A DNA stretch of 52,539 nt from Salinivirgaceae bacterium (GTDB lineage Bacteria; Bacteroidota; Bacteroidia; Bacteroidales; SZUA-534). Shown in pieces: positions 8,751-17,816 of this stretch. The notes beneath the pieces were generated by a model. The model was given only the letters and a program-made list of their open reading frames with translations, did no database searches and was not told where the DNA came from. A program made the position numbers and the translations under genes. The first letter of the stretch is position 1, and each line of letters starts with the position of its first letter. Location of the stretch: assembly GCA_016342715.1 (NCBI GenBank), contig JAEINW010000013.1, positions 1 to 52,539 on the forward strand, written 5' to 3'.

Positions 8751-9260
8751 TTATAATTTGTTATTTATATCATCATTTTCTGCTATTTGGTTAACAACTA
8801 ATAATTCATCGCTTGAAAAAACCTTATCCATATCTAAAAGCATAATAAACCCTTCTTCTTTTTGAGCCATGCCCACAATAAATTCCGATTTATATTTAGC
8901 CCCAAGAGTTGGAGACTCTTGAATATGCTTACCATCGAGTTCAATTACTTCATCAACAGAATCAACCACGGCACCTAACATCACATCCTTTCCTTCAATT
9001 TGCACATTAAGTACTAATATGGCAGTATTTACACTAGCTTCAACTGTTGGCATTCCAAATTTTAAACGGGTGTCAATTACCGGCAATGCGGTTCCACGCA
9101 TATTAATAACACCTTTAATGTAATATGGAGCCTTGGGGATTTGAGTAATGGGCATCATCCCCAAAATATTGAGTACATTGTTAACATTGGCAGCAAAAAA
9201 TTCTTTATTTAACTGGAATGTAAGGTAGGTTTGTGTTGTGTGTATAATTTCATTACTCAT
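8751..9260 (-). CDS. cheW: CheW chemotaxis coupling protein
   Basis: A 169-residue CheW fold: [19 protein letters not shown], then [20 protein letters not shown], the conserved loop that joins receptor to kinase, and [11 protein letters not shown]. It has no CheY or CheV domain. It is the first gene of a two-gene unit with the zinc-domain chemoreceptor and probably serves that receptor. No CheA gene is in the window. Confidence 0.92.
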   Translation of the reverse strand: MSNEIIHTTQTYLTFQLNKEFFAANVNNVLNILGMMPITQIPKAPYYIKGVINMRGTALPVIDTRLKFGMPTVEASVNTAILVLNVQIEGKDVMLGAVVDSVDEVIELDGKHIQESPTLGAKYKSEFIVGMAQKEEGFIMLLDMDKVFSSDELLVVNQIAENDDINNKL

Positions 9261-9302
9261 ATTAGTTTCTCCTATTTATTTGTAATGCGATTATCATTTA
9301 TA

Positions 9303-9503
9303 TTATTGGTCAGTTATTTTTGATGTAATATCTTCATGAAAAATTATATTAGCAGAATTCACCTCCCGAATAGCTTGTTTGATTTCCAAAAATTACTCAG
9401 CACTACTTGCTTCTCCAATAATATTGTAAATAAGTTGTATCATACGATAAAAACTTTAATCTTGTCTGAATTACTTATTGTCGTCAACTATTATGATTTT
9501 CAT
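9303..9503 (-). pseudogene. Decayed NarL-type response-regulator gene (receiver part)
   Basis: On the minus strand an ATG at 9503 opens MKIIIVDDNK, then a stop, FRQD, a stop, SFYRMIQLIYNIIGEASSAE, a stop, and FLEIKQ, followed by NIIFHED at the place of the phosphorylated aspartate. This is the beginning of a receiver domain (acidic pair, then the GEASxxEEFL pattern) with three in-frame TAA codons and no DNA-binding part. It lies between cheW and an intact response regulator. Confidence 0.75.
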
Positions 9504-10003
9504 TAAGTTTGAAATTTTGATTTATTAAACTTAAGTAAGAATAAAGTTGAATACTAGAGGGTAATTCCTAATTGCGAGCTGTGATGCAAGTATATGAAGA
9601 TAGGATTTTTACTTGTTTAGCTTGCCAAAAACTATTAAGGGTTTTTTCATAAATGGTTTGAAAAACCCCTGTATTTATACAGATTAAAATTAAAGTTTAT
9701 TTAACTTTTAACAGGCTTTTCAGCCTTATACCTCATTAATAGTTTTGTTAGATAAATTTTTTATTTAGCTTCCATTGTTAATTGTTCCGATCGTTTTTTC
9801 AAAATTTCTGCAACGTTTTTTAAATTTTTTAGCTATTTATTCTGCATAAAAAACTAATAAACACTACTAAATAATAGCTAATAATCAACAATTAAAAAAG
9901 TCCGTTTTTGATTTTAGCACCCTAAACTAATTATTGTGAGTAAAATTATAGACTTTCAAAAAAATGGCCGGAAGTGTGCGGTATATTAAATCACTAAATG
10001 CAT
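9504..10003. other. Gene-free stretch with an inverted repeat
   Basis: No intact gene is seen in these 500 bases. An inverted repeat lies at about 9638-9670 (AAGGGTTTTTTCAT against TTGAAAAACCCCT) without a T-run. On the minus strand near 9770-9830 a short frame reads LKNVAEILKKRSEQLTMEAK before a stop, perhaps the end of a lost signalling gene, but too short to assign. TACTAGAGGG at 9550-9559 recurs upstream of the response regulator at 10689. Confidence 0.5.
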
Positions 10004-10678
10004 TTAGAAATCGGTTACTATTTTATTTTTAATGGCGTACAAAACCAGACTTAGGGTGTTTTTTGAACCCGTTTTATGTAAAAGGCTTGAACGATAAGTT
10101 TCCACAGTTTTTGGGCTAAGAAATAATTGGGCAGCAATATCCCGAATTGAGAAACCTTTACAAAGCAAATGTATGGTTTCGCTTTCACGATCTGACAAGT
10201 CAAGATCTAGCAATAATTTATCCGATTGTTTAGGATTTTTTAAATTATTAATGATGGTGAGTAACAGCTCTTGTGAAAAGTAACTATCACCACTAATTAT
10301 TTTATTAATAGCCGTTTTTAGCTCTATTTTATCTGCTGTTTTAAGAATAAATCCTTTTACTCCTGCATCAATAAAACTCGAAAAATACTCATTATTTCCA
10401 TGCATAGAAATAATAAGTATTTTTAAATTTGGATATTTTTTTAATGCTTTTATGGATGCTTCAAGACCATTCATAATGGGCATGTCGATATCCATAATTA
10501 CCATATCGGTGCTATGTAATTCTAACAATTCAAGAAGCACTTTTCCATTTTCAGCCTCTGCAATTACATCGCCAACTTGTTCAACTTCAATTAAGAGCCT
10601 AATTCCTTCACGAAATAATGCATGGTCATCGGCTATAATTATTTTTGGTTTAATTGATGATGGTGATTTTGTGTTCAT
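10004..10678 (-). CDS. NarL/LuxR-type response regulator
   Basis: 224 residues. The receiver domain spans about 10-130, with Asp17/Asp18, the phospho-acceptor Asp63 in VIMDIDMP, and Lys113 in GFILKTA. A LuxR-type helix-turn-helix spans about 158-224, with LSDRESETIHLLCKGFSIRD and LSPKTVETYRSSLLHKTG. It should be a DNA-binding regulator activated by the histidine kinase encoded just upstream at 11062-14103. The two genes are separated by 383 bases containing a GC-rich repeat, so the regulator may also have its own promoter. The target genes are unknown. Confidence 0.9.
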   Translation of the reverse strand: MNTKSPSSIKPKIIIADDHALFREGIRLLIEVEQVGDVIAEAENGKVLLELLELHSTDMVIMDIDMPIMNGLEASIKALKKYPNLKILIISMHGNNEYFSSFIDAGVKGFILKTADKIELKTAINKIISGDSYFSQELLLTIINNLKNPKQSDKLLLDLDLSDRESETIHLLCKGFSIRDIAAQLFLSPKTVETYRSSLLHKTGSKNTLSLVLYAIKNKIVTDF

Positions 10679-11061
10679 AATAAATCTATTACTAGAGGGG
10701 TATTTTTAAAATTATGTTGACCTTATGGATATAGGTAGTTTTTTAGTATAAATGCAAATTAGTTTAATTATTTATAAATACAAAACGCCATAAATACTTG
10801 AGTTAGTATTATTATTTTTAATTAGCTTTTATTATTAATAAAGAAGAGTACAGTATAAAAAGCAGATTTACAACATTTTTTACCGTAGCCTTAAAGCCTG
10901 CCTGGCCGGTAGGCAGGGGAAATAGTTGAAAATCAGACTCCCTATAGATTGGGGTAATGCTGATGTTTTACTTTACCCTATTTCGCACCTTTTTATACTA
11001 AACACAAAGAAAAATGTAAAAATAACTATCCCTGCGGCAGAGCTTCGAGGAATTCTTTAGA
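10679..11061. other. Intergenic region between regulator and kinase genes
   Basis: No coding sequence is seen. It contains TACTAGAGGGG at 10689-10699, 11 bases upstream of the regulator start and shared with 9550-9559, and a GC-rich palindrome at 10897-10917. A GC-rich stretch near 11030-11055 (CCCTGCGGCAGAGCTTCGAG) also looks like dispersed repeat sequence. Confidence 0.6.
10897..10917. repeat. GC-rich palindromic repeat, second copy
   Basis: CCTGCCTGGCCGGTAGGCAGG has arms CCTGCCT and AGGCAGG. It is of the same type as 6521-6540. Confidence 0.75.
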
Positions 11062-14000
11062 TTAAAACACCGGAACTTCAATTCTTGCTTCAAACCCCAG
11101 GCCTTTGCTGCTATTCATGTTTATTTTACCCTTAATGTTTGAAACTCTGTTATTAATGTTTAATAAACCTCTTCCTTTTTTTTGCTTTTGTACTTTTCTT
11201 AAATCGAAGCCTTTTCCATCATCAGTATATTTAACTAAAATTAGTTTGATGGTTTCATCAAATTCAATATTAATATTTATTTGTTTTGCATTGGCATATT
11301 TTAAGCTGTTGTTAATTAGCTCCATAATAATACGATATAATGATGTTTCAATAGTATTATGAAAACGTTTTTCTGTATTGTAAATAAAATTAATTGAAAC
11401 CCCACTTAACTGGTTAATACCATCAATAAAACCAGTGATGGTTGAAATAAGACCAAATGCTTGTAATATGCTTGGACTTAAATTGTTTGATACTTCGCGT
11501 ATGGTTTTTATAGCCTCATTAATATTATTATTTCCTTTCAGAATGATTAACTTTTTTATATCGGGGTCATTGGTTTCTGACAGTAATTGAAAATAGATTT
11601 TAATACTTGATAGTAAGGGGCCTAATCCATCATGAATATCTCTTGAAAAGCGATTGCGCTCTTGTTCTTGTCCCTCAATCAGGGCGCTTAATATTTTTCT
11701 ATCCATCTCCTTTTTTTTAGTAATATCTTCTTTTACTGCAATAAAATTTATTATTTCACCCATATCGTTAATTACAGGTGAAATAAGTGCATTCTCCCAA
11801 TATTTTTCACTGTTTTTTTTCAAGTTACAGAATTCACCTTGCCAATCATTACCCGATGTTATGGTTTTCCATAACACCTGATAATCTTCTGAGCTTGTAT
11901 GACCCGATTTTAGAATGCTTGGATTTTTTCCTAACACCTCATGATTTAAGTAACCCGTAATTTTTGTGAATTTTGGGTTTACATATTCAATATTTCCATT
12001 AATGTCAGTAATAACTATTGAAACCGAACTTTGCTCCACAGTTCGTGATAGTTCGAGTAAAGATTTTTCATAGTGCTTGCGTTTGGTTATATCAAAAAAT
12101 GTTACTACTGAACCTGTAATTTTACCCTCATAAGTTGTTGGGTATGACCAGTATTCTGCATGGAAATTTGTACCATTACTTTTCCAGAAAACTTCATTAT
12201 CGATATGTGTTACTGAAGCTTGATTAAAAGCTTTATGTATCTTACATTCGTTTTTATGATAAGGAGTTCCATTTTTATGTGTATGGTGAATTAAAAGATG
12301 CATATTTTTTCCAAGTACTTCATTAATATCAGAATACTCTAGAATTCGCAATGCAGCATCGTTGCAGAAGGTACAATTACCTTCTGCATCAATTCCATAT
12401 ATTCCTTTAGCAGTTGAGTTTAATAACAAACGAAATTGTTTTTCGCTATTATATAGTTTTTCTTTGGCAAGTATTCGCTCAGTTATATCATATGCAATAC
12501 CAAAAACTTTATCGTCAGTTGCTGGAACGATGGTTAAAAGTGCTTTACGGGTAGAACCATCGGGTCTTTTATATTCAATTTCTCCCATATTTTTTGAATG
12601 CTCTAGTGTAGCTAATTCTCTTAAACTTTTTATTACTCCTGTTGGAGTAATATCTAGAATTGATAGTTTTTTTAAATTATTAAGCGAGTATCCAGTAATT
12701 TTTTCGGCGGCTTTGTTTGCATTTAAATATGTTCCAAGTTTTTTATCTATTAAAAACATGGCATCGTTACTTTTTGTAAAAAGTGAATGATACTTTTCTT
12801 CGCTTTTTTTAACTAAATTTTCTAATAATTTTCGTTCAGTAATATCTTGAGTAATTGATAAAATATGTGTGTTGTTATTTATTTTAATGAGTCTAGCTGA
12901 CATTAAACCAGACTTCAAAGAGTCATTTTTAGTTTTAAAAGTGGATTCAATATTATTTACGTATCCTTTTTCTTTTAAAACTTCAACTAATTTAATACGA
13001 TCATTGAGATTATTCCAAATATTAAGGTCAATGGATGATTTTCCAATTACATCATCTCTTGTATAACCCATAATTCTTGTAAAGCTTTCATTAACATCAA
13101 TATAGATACCATTCATGCTATTAATACTTATTGAATCGGGGCTGGTAATAAATAATAACCTGTATTTTTCTTCACTTTCTTTTAATTTATGCTCTATTTG
13201 CTTTTGCATGGTAAGGTCGGTAAATATGCAATATGTTTGCTTAAAATTACCTAACTCGTCATAACCAACTTTTTCTTTATAGGATACTGTTAAATGCGAG
13301 CCATCTTTTCTTACCATTTCAAATTGATAATCGTGAATTTCACCAGCAGCAATAAGTCTGGAAAATCGTTCTTTAATTAGTTTAGCTGATTCAGGTGTCA
13401 AAAACTTGCTAAAATGGCATCCAATTACTTCTTCTCGCTTATAACCAAGGGTTGTGAGCCATTTTGGATTAACATCAATTAAACATGCATTTTTATCTAA
13501 TGATTGATAATTGAATGGTGCAGTTTCGTATAATAGGCTAAAGCGCTTTTCGCTTTCTTTTAATATTTTATTTGTTTCAATTAATTTTAAATTCTTAAGG
13601 CCTATTTCATTTATAATTTCTATAAAAACTTTTATGAAATCAAAATATTGTAAGCGCTTCTCTGATGACAAAATTGGAACTTTTTTTACAGCTTCAATAT
13701 ATTCATTTTCGTCAAATTTATATTTTTTTGCTTGCTTTTTAAAAAATTCTAAATTTGGTTTTTCTAAAAAATACTGACCCGTAAAAAAGCTTCCCAAGTG
13801 CATTTTATTAATAATAATAGGAATAGCATTATCAACTAAGCCATGTGGACAAAAGTAGCTAAGTGCAGGATTTGCTTTGTGTAAATGATAGTTGATATAC
13901 TTATCACTTTTAATACATTCTTTTTCGCAAAGTGGATGTTTTCGGTGAAATTTCGTACAGATATCTTGCCACGCAACAGCAGAAAGAATTTTTCCCTCAG

Positions 14001-14103
14001 TGTCAATAATAGCAGAGGAAAAAGGATACAATAAATTCATCTTATACTGCAAATCTTGAAGCAAAGAGATTTCAACTAAATCCTCTAATCTGTAGTTACT
14101 CAT
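11062..14103 (-). CDS. PocR and multi-PAS sensor histidine kinase
   Basis: 1013 residues with no membrane segment, so the sensor is cytosolic. Residues 1-185 are a PocR ligand-binding domain with a cysteine cluster (CTKFHRKHPLCEKEC, later YFCPHG). Five PAS domains follow, each opened by SEKRF/SEEKY-like helices, at about 185-305, 308-430, 432-550, 552-680 and 682-803. The C-terminus is a HisKA_3 kinase with His824 in RDIHDGLGP and an ATPase domain with ELINNSLKYANA, DDGKGFD and GRGLLNINNRV. This is a NarL-family kinase and its partner is very likely the regulator at 10004-10678. PocR domains bind small molecules such as hydrocarbon derivatives in characterised cases; the cysteines could alternatively hold a metal or respond to redox state (inference). 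Confidence 0.88.
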   Translation of the reverse strand: MSNYRLEDLVEISLLQDLQYKMNLLYPFSSAIIDTEGKILSAVAWQDICTKFHRKHPLCEKECIKSDKYINYHLHKANPALSYFCPHGLVDNAIPIIINKMHLGSFFTGQYFLEKPNLEFFKKQAKKYKFDENEYIEAVKKVPILSSEKRLQYFDFIKVFIEIINEIGLKNLKLIETNKILKESEKRFSLLYETAPFNYQSLDKNACLIDVNPKWLTTLGYKREEVIGCHFSKFLTPESAKLIKERFSRLIAAGEIHDYQFEMVRKDGSHLTVSYKEKVGYDELGNFKQTYCIFTDLTMQKQIEHKLKESEEKYRLLFITSPDSISINSMNGIYIDVNESFTRIMGYTRDDVIGKSSIDLNIWNNLNDRIKLVEVLKEKGYVNNIESTFKTKNDSLKSGLMSARLIKINNNTHILSITQDITERKLLENLVKKSEEKYHSLFTKSNDAMFLIDKKLGTYLNANKAAEKITGYSLNNLKKLSILDITPTGVIKSLRELATLEHSKNMGEIEYKRPDGSTRKALLTIVPATDDKVFGIAYDITERILAKEKLYNSEKQFRLLLNSTAKGIYGIDAEGNCTFCNDAALRILEYSDINEVLGKNMHLLIHHTHKNGTPYHKNECKIHKAFNQASVTHIDNEVFWKSNGTNFHAEYWSYPTTYEGKITGSVVTFFDITKRKHYEKSLLELSRTVEQSSVSIVITDINGNIEYVNPKFTKITGYLNHEVLGKNPSILKSGHTSSEDYQVLWKTITSGNDWQGEFCNLKKNSEKYWENALISPVINDMGEIINFIAVKEDITKKKEMDRKILSALIEGQEQERNRFSRDIHDGLGPLLSSIKIYFQLLSETNDPDIKKLIILKGNNNINEAIKTIREVSNNLSPSILQAFGLISTITGFIDGINQLSGVSINFIYNTEKRFHNTIETSLYRIIMELINNSLKYANAKQININIEFDETIKLILVKYTDDGKGFDLRKVQKQKKGRGLLNINNRVSNIKGKINMNSSKGLGFEARIEVPVF

Positions 14104-14313
14104 AGTTTTTAATTTTTAATAAAGAATGCTTTTTTGATTAAAATATTCCTATGCATAATAGCAGTTATTTAAAGATAATAAAAAGTTATTTATTAGTTCA
14201 TTCTTTTACAGTGAAATAGTTAATAATTTTTATTATTATTTTTGGTGCGTGATATCTTTTATTTTCATTTATACATTTCGGCTTGCGCATATTTCTATTA
14301 TTGAATATTTATA

Positions 14314-14400
14314 GAGGCTGTTTAAAAAGGTTTATTCCTATCTAAAAAACTTACAATTTGAAAGTGTACAGATAACGTTTTTCACTTTTTAGACACCCTC
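14314..14400. mobile_element. MITE-like internal-deletion derivative of an insertion sequence
   Basis: An 87-base element with terminal inverted repeats GAGGCTGTTTAAAAAG (14314-14329) and CTTTTTAGACACCCTC (14385-14400), 14 of 16 matching. Just inside the right end the frame AAT TTG AAA GTG TAC AGA TAA reads NLKVYR-stop, like the last codons of a transposase. Its right half matches 6575-6622. The end sequence resembles IS1182-type ends, which is a recollection and not a search result. No target-site duplication is obvious. Confidence 0.6.
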
Positions 14401-14474
14401 GTTATGCAACTTTCGTTAAAATTGGTTTCATTAAATTGAAATTCTAATTATTTTGATGATAAATATTTTGTTTA

Positions 14475-14503
14475 GGCTTGCAATAATCGCAAGCCATTTT
14501 TGT
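14475..14503 (+). terminator. Terminator-like hairpin upstream of the galactose genes
   Basis: A perfect 7-base stem GGCTTGC / GCAAGCC with a 7-base loop is followed by ATTTTTGTT. No plus-strand gene lies upstream, so it is either left over from a lost gene or part of a leader controlling the galactose genes. Confidence 0.55.
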
Positions 14504-14530
14504 TAAAATTTAGAAATATTTTGAATTATT

Positions 14531-14549
14531 AAAAGTATTAAGTACTTTT
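14531..14549. promoter_or_regulatory. Palindromic candidate operator of the Nudix regulator
   Basis: AAAAGTATTAAGTACTTTT is a perfect inverted repeat with 7-base arms and a 5-base centre. It ends 19 bases before the regulator's ATG, the right place for autoregulation and control of the gal operon. Function is inferred from position and symmetry. Confidence 0.5.
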
Positions 14550-14568
14550 ATCAAAAGCATGTAACAAA

Positions 14569-15246
14569 ATGATCTATCAAAATCATCCCAAACAACTAAT
14601 TTCAGTAGATTGTGTAGTTTTTGGCTACCAAAACGAACAATTAAAATTATTGTTGTTTGAAAGAGATTTAGAGCCAGCAAAAGGCGAGCTATCATTAGTG
14701 GGAGGTTGGGTAAATGAAAATAAGTCGGTTGAAGATGCCGCAGCTCAAGTATTGCTTCATCTTACAGGTTTGTCCGATATTTTTTTAAAGCAAGTATCTG
14801 TATTCTCTAAGCCCGATCGTGATCCAGGTGGTAGAGTTATTTCTGTGGTTTTTTATGCGCTTATAAATATCGAGGATCATAATCAGAAATTGGTAGATGA
14901 ATTTGGAGCCAAATGGTGGCCTGTGGATCAATTGCCAAATCTGGTTTTCGACCATAACCTAATGGTTGAAAAAGCATTGGAAAAATTACAACAATTAGCT
15001 ACTTATGAATTGGTTGGGAGAGATTTATTGGCCGAGCAATTTACCATAACTCAGCTAAGGAATTTATATAACTCTATTTTTCAACGCGAATTTGATCCCG
15101 GCAATTTTCGAAAAAAGATATTATCGTTAAAAGCGATGGATCGCTTAGATATAAAAGATACCTCCGAATCGAAAAAAGGTGCCTTCTATTACCAATTTAA
15201 AAGTCAAGAAGAAATAAATATATCAGAACGAATTGTGAAGTTATGA
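14569..15246 (+). CDS. Nudix-type transcriptional regulator of galactose genes (NrtR/AraR-like)
   Basis: 225 residues. Residues about 8-145 form a Nudix fold and about 150-225 a winged-helix region (QFTITQLRNLYNSIFQREFD) as in the NrtR family. The Nudix box is degenerate: where active enzymes have REUxEExGU, this protein has AAQVLLHLTGL (58-68), so the metal-binding glutamates are gone and it should sense a ligand rather than hydrolyse one. In Bacteroidota such proteins act as sugar regulators (the arabinose regulator AraR is a known example). Here the four-base ATGA overlap with galK argues for a galactose regulator responding to a galactose-pathway intermediate (inference). Confidence 0.82.
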   Translation: MIYQNHPKQLISVDCVVFGYQNEQLKLLLFERDLEPAKGELSLVGGWVNENKSVEDAAAQVLLHLTGLSDIFLKQVSVFSKPDRDPGGRVISVVFYALINIEDHNQKLVDEFGAKWWPVDQLPNLVFDHNLMVEKALEKLQQLATYELVGRDLLAEQFTITQLRNLYNSIFQREFDPGNFRKKILSLKAMDRLDIKDTSESKKGAFYYQFKSQEEINISERIVKL

Positions 15247-16394
15247 TACAAAAAATTAAACAAGCATTTATTGAAAAGTTTGGTAAGCATCCTATTCTGG
15301 TGAAATCGCCGGGAAGAGTAAACCTTATTGGAGAACACACCGATTATAATGAGGGTTTTGTGTTGCCAGCAGCCGTTAATAAAGCCATTTACTTTGCAGT
15401 AAAACCAAACGGATTAGATAAATTCTGTTTCTATAGCTACAATTTACAGGAAACTTATGAAACATCAATAAATAGCATTGAGCCTTGCCAAAAACAGTGG
15501 GCCAATTATTTATTGGGAGTTGTTGCACAATTTGTAAATGATGGAAAAACAGTACCTGGTTTTGATTGCGTTTTTGGTGGCGATATACCATTAGGTGCTG
15601 GGATGTCTTCATCCGCCGCATTAGAATGTGGTTTAGCGTTTGCCTTAAATCATATATATACATTCAAATATTCAACGCTGGAAATGGTTAAGTTTTCGCA
15701 AAAAGCTGAGCATGAATATGCTGGTGTACAATGTGGAATTATGGATCAGTTTGCTGTGATGCATGGAAAAGCAAATCAAGTAATTAAACTCGATTGCCGT
15801 TCGCAAGAATATGAGTTATTTCCATTGGATATGTCTGATTTTATGCTCATTCTGGTAAATACTGGAGTGAAACATTCATTAGCATCCTCAGAATACAATA
15901 CACGTAGAAAGGAGTGCGAAACAGGAGTGGAGCTTCTCAGGAAATACGATGCTTCTATAAATTCACTTCGTGATGTAACCTTAGATTTTATTCAAAATCA
16001 CGAGAATGAGTTTGATGCAACTGTTTATAAAAGATGTACTTATGTTATTGAAGAAAATATGCGTTTGCAAAAAGCTTGTGAAGCTCTTTTAAACACTGAT
16101 TTTACCGAATTCGGTAAGCAAATGTATGGTTCGCACTATGGCTTAAAAAATAAATACGAAGTAAGTTGTAAAGAATTGGATCTATTGGTAAACATCGCAG
16201 AAAAAGTGGATGGTGTGCTTGGAGCTCGTATGATGGGTGGTGGCTTTGGTGGTTGCACAATTAATTTGGTAAAAAAGGAAGCTGTTGAAACCTTTAAAAA
16301 TCAGATTATAGCATCTTATAAAACACCGGAAGGAGAAACTCCTCAAATAATTGAAGTAGTTATTGAAGAAGGAACACATTTGCTTAATGAATAA
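15243..16394 (+). CDS. galK: Galactokinase
   Basis: Phosphorylates galactose at C1 with ATP, the first committed step of the Leloir pathway. The 383-residue GHMP kinase shows the galactokinase signature GRVNLIGEHTDYNEGF (about 24-39), the ATP loop GAGMSSSAALE (about 118-128) and the C-terminal GARMMGGGFGGC. Length is normal for the family. The start codon overlaps the stop of the Nudix regulator (ATGA), so the two are translated together. A 387-base gap with repeats separates it from galT. Confidence 0.95.
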   Translation: MIQKIKQAFIEKFGKHPILVKSPGRVNLIGEHTDYNEGFVLPAAVNKAIYFAVKPNGLDKFCFYSYNLQETYETSINSIEPCQKQWANYLLGVVAQFVNDGKTVPGFDCVFGGDIPLGAGMSSSAALECGLAFALNHIYTFKYSTLEMVKFSQKAEHEYAGVQCGIMDQFAVMHGKANQVIKLDCRSQEYELFPLDMSDFMLILVNTGVKHSLASSEYNTRRKECETGVELLRKYDASINSLRDVTLDFIQNHENEFDATVYKRCTYVIEENMRLQKACEALLNTDFTEFGKQMYGSHYGLKNKYEVSCKELDLLVNIAEKVDGVLGARMMGGGFGGCTINLVKKEAVETFKNQIIASYKTPEGETPQIIEVVIEEGTHLLNE

Positions 16395-16443
16395 TGATCA
16401 ATAAGTAATCATCATTTGAGAGTATTGCTTAATGACAAATTTT

Positions 16444-16487
16444 AGCCTGAAAGGCTTAAATAATTCAACTTGGGGCAACGCCCCAAG
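16444..16487. repeat. Dispersed repeat with paired palindromes
   Basis: AGCCTGAAAGGCT followed 12 bases later by CTTGGGGCAACGCCCCAAG. A related arrangement occurs at 39590-39685 (GCCTGTAAGGC, CTTGGGGCGATGCCCCAAG, then GACTTTCAGCC). Confidence 0.75.
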
Positions 16488-16740
16488 ACAAAAGATAAAT
16501 AACATTCGTCGTAAGTAGAAAATAAAAATAATGGTTTGAAAATCAAATACGACGAAATAACAGAATGATACCCAAATTGAGCGATTCTCGCTCACGATTT
16601 AGTTCTTGTAAGTATTTCACTGCACTTTGTTTGTGAAACACTACAATCTCTACATCGGGGTTAACTCTAAGTAAAGCGCTTGTTCGCTATGCTCCAATCG
16701 CTCAACTTAGATGATAATAACAAGATTGACTAATTTTCAA

Positions 16741-16776
16741 ATTAACACATTAGCGAATTAACACATTAGCGAATTA
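16741..16776. repeat. Short tandem repeat
   Basis: Two exact copies of ATTAACACATTAGCGA plus the first four bases of a third. It ends 5 bases before the galT ATG, so it occupies the ribosome-binding region. Confidence 0.8.
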
Positions 16777-16781
16777 GTAAA

Positions 16782-17816
16782 ATGAACTTTTTAGAACATT
16801 CACATAGAAGATACAATCCTTTAACCGGCGAATGGGTTTTAGTTTCACCGCATCGTGCAAAACGTCCCTGGCAAGGACAAACAGAAAAGGCTACACAAGA
16901 AAACAGACCGAGCTATGATCCCGAATGTTACTTGTGCCCGGGAAACAAAAGAACATCAGGAATAAGCAATGACAACTATGAATCAACCTTTGTTTTTACC
17001 AACGATTTTAGTGCCTTATTGCCCGATACACCTAGCGATGAATTAAACGACGACTTATTTAAAGCCAAGGCAGAACAAGGCTTATCAAGGGTTATTTGTT
17101 TTTCGCCCAAGCACAACTTAACCATTCCAGAAATGGATGTAAACGTTATTAAAAAAGTAGTTGATTTATGGTGCGATGAATATGAATCGCTAGGAAAAAT
17201 GGATTTTATTAATCATGTGCAAATATTTGAAAATAAGGGCGCTGTAATGGGCTGTAGTAATCCACATCCTCATGGACAAATATGGGCACAATCTTCCATT
17301 CCCGATGAAGTAATGAAAGAATCTGAGAAACAAAAGCTTTATTTTGATAGGAAAAACAATACTTTGCTTTCAGATTACTTGCATCAAGAATTAAAAAAAG
17401 ATGAGCGAATTGTTTTGGAAAATGATACTTTTGTTTCGCTGGTGCCCTTTTGGGCTGTTTGGCCATTTGAAACTATGATTTTGCCCAAACGTATAGTTTC
17501 AAAAATTACGGATTTAACGCAACAAGAAAAAATGGATTTTGCCGATATGTATAAGAAATTAACCATAAAATACGATAACTTATTCGAGGTTTCTTTTCCT
17601 TACTCGGCAGGTATTCATCAAGCGCCTACCGATGGATTGGAACATCCAGAATGGCATCTACACATGCATTTTTATCCCCCTTTATTACGTTCAGCATCGG
17701 TAAAAAAATTCATGGTAGGTTACGAAATGATGGCTAATGCACAGCGCGATATTACTGCAGAGCAGGCAGCACAGCGATTAAATGAACTTTCAAATACACA
17801 TTATAAGCAACTATGA
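16782..17816 (+). CDS. galT: Galactose-1-phosphate uridylyltransferase
   Basis: Exchanges UMP between UDP-glucose and galactose-1-phosphate. The 344-residue protein has an N-terminal [20 protein letters not shown], a zinc-type CYLCPGN (about residues 50-56), the catalytic HxHGQ site in [10 protein letters not shown] (about 160-169), and the C-terminal [19 protein letters not shown]. All key residues are present and length is normal. The start codon lies directly after a tandem repeat. The stop overlaps the galE start (ATGA). Confidence 0.95.
   Translation: MNFLEHSHRRYNPLTGEWVLVSPHRAKRPWQGQTEKATQENRPSYDPECYLCPGNKRTSGISNDNYESTFVFTNDFSALLPDTPSDELNDDLFKAKAEQGLSRVICFSPKHNLTIPEMDVNVIKKVVDLWCDEYESLGKMDFINHVQIFENKGAVMGCSNPHPHGQIWAQSSIPDEVMKESEKQKLYFDRKNNTLLSDYLHQELKKDERIVLENDTFVSLVPFWAVWPFETMILPKRIVSKITDLTQQEKMDFADMYKKLTIKYDNLFEVSFPYSAGIHQAPTDGLEHPEWHLHMHFYPPLLRSASVKKFMVGYEMMANAQRDITAEQAAQRLNELSNTHYKQL

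Larger units (their letters stand above)
14104..14568. other. Intergenic region before the galactose genes
   Basis: No coding sequence is seen. The 465 bases hold a small IS-derived element (14314-14400), an intrinsic-terminator-like hairpin (14475-14503) and a 19-base palindrome (14531-14549) directly before the Nudix regulator gene. Confidence 0.7.
16395..16781. other. Repeat-rich spacer between galK and galT
   Basis: No gene is seen. The spacer carries two palindromes, AGCCTGAAAGGCT (16444-16456) and CTTGGGGCAACGCCCCAAG (16469-16487), and a 16-base tandem repeat just before galT (16741-16776). GCGATTCTCGCTC and GCGATTGGAGCATAGCG-like stretches near 16580 and 16690 look like further repeat sequence. 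Confidence 0.65.

Noticed and set aside
9770-9835. Short minus-strand frame resembling the end of a signalling protein
   Set aside because: About 20 codons with a loose pattern; not enough to call a gene remnant.
16741-16776. Possible CRISPR-like direct repeat
   Set aside because: Only two adjacent 16-base copies without spacers; it is a simple tandem repeat.
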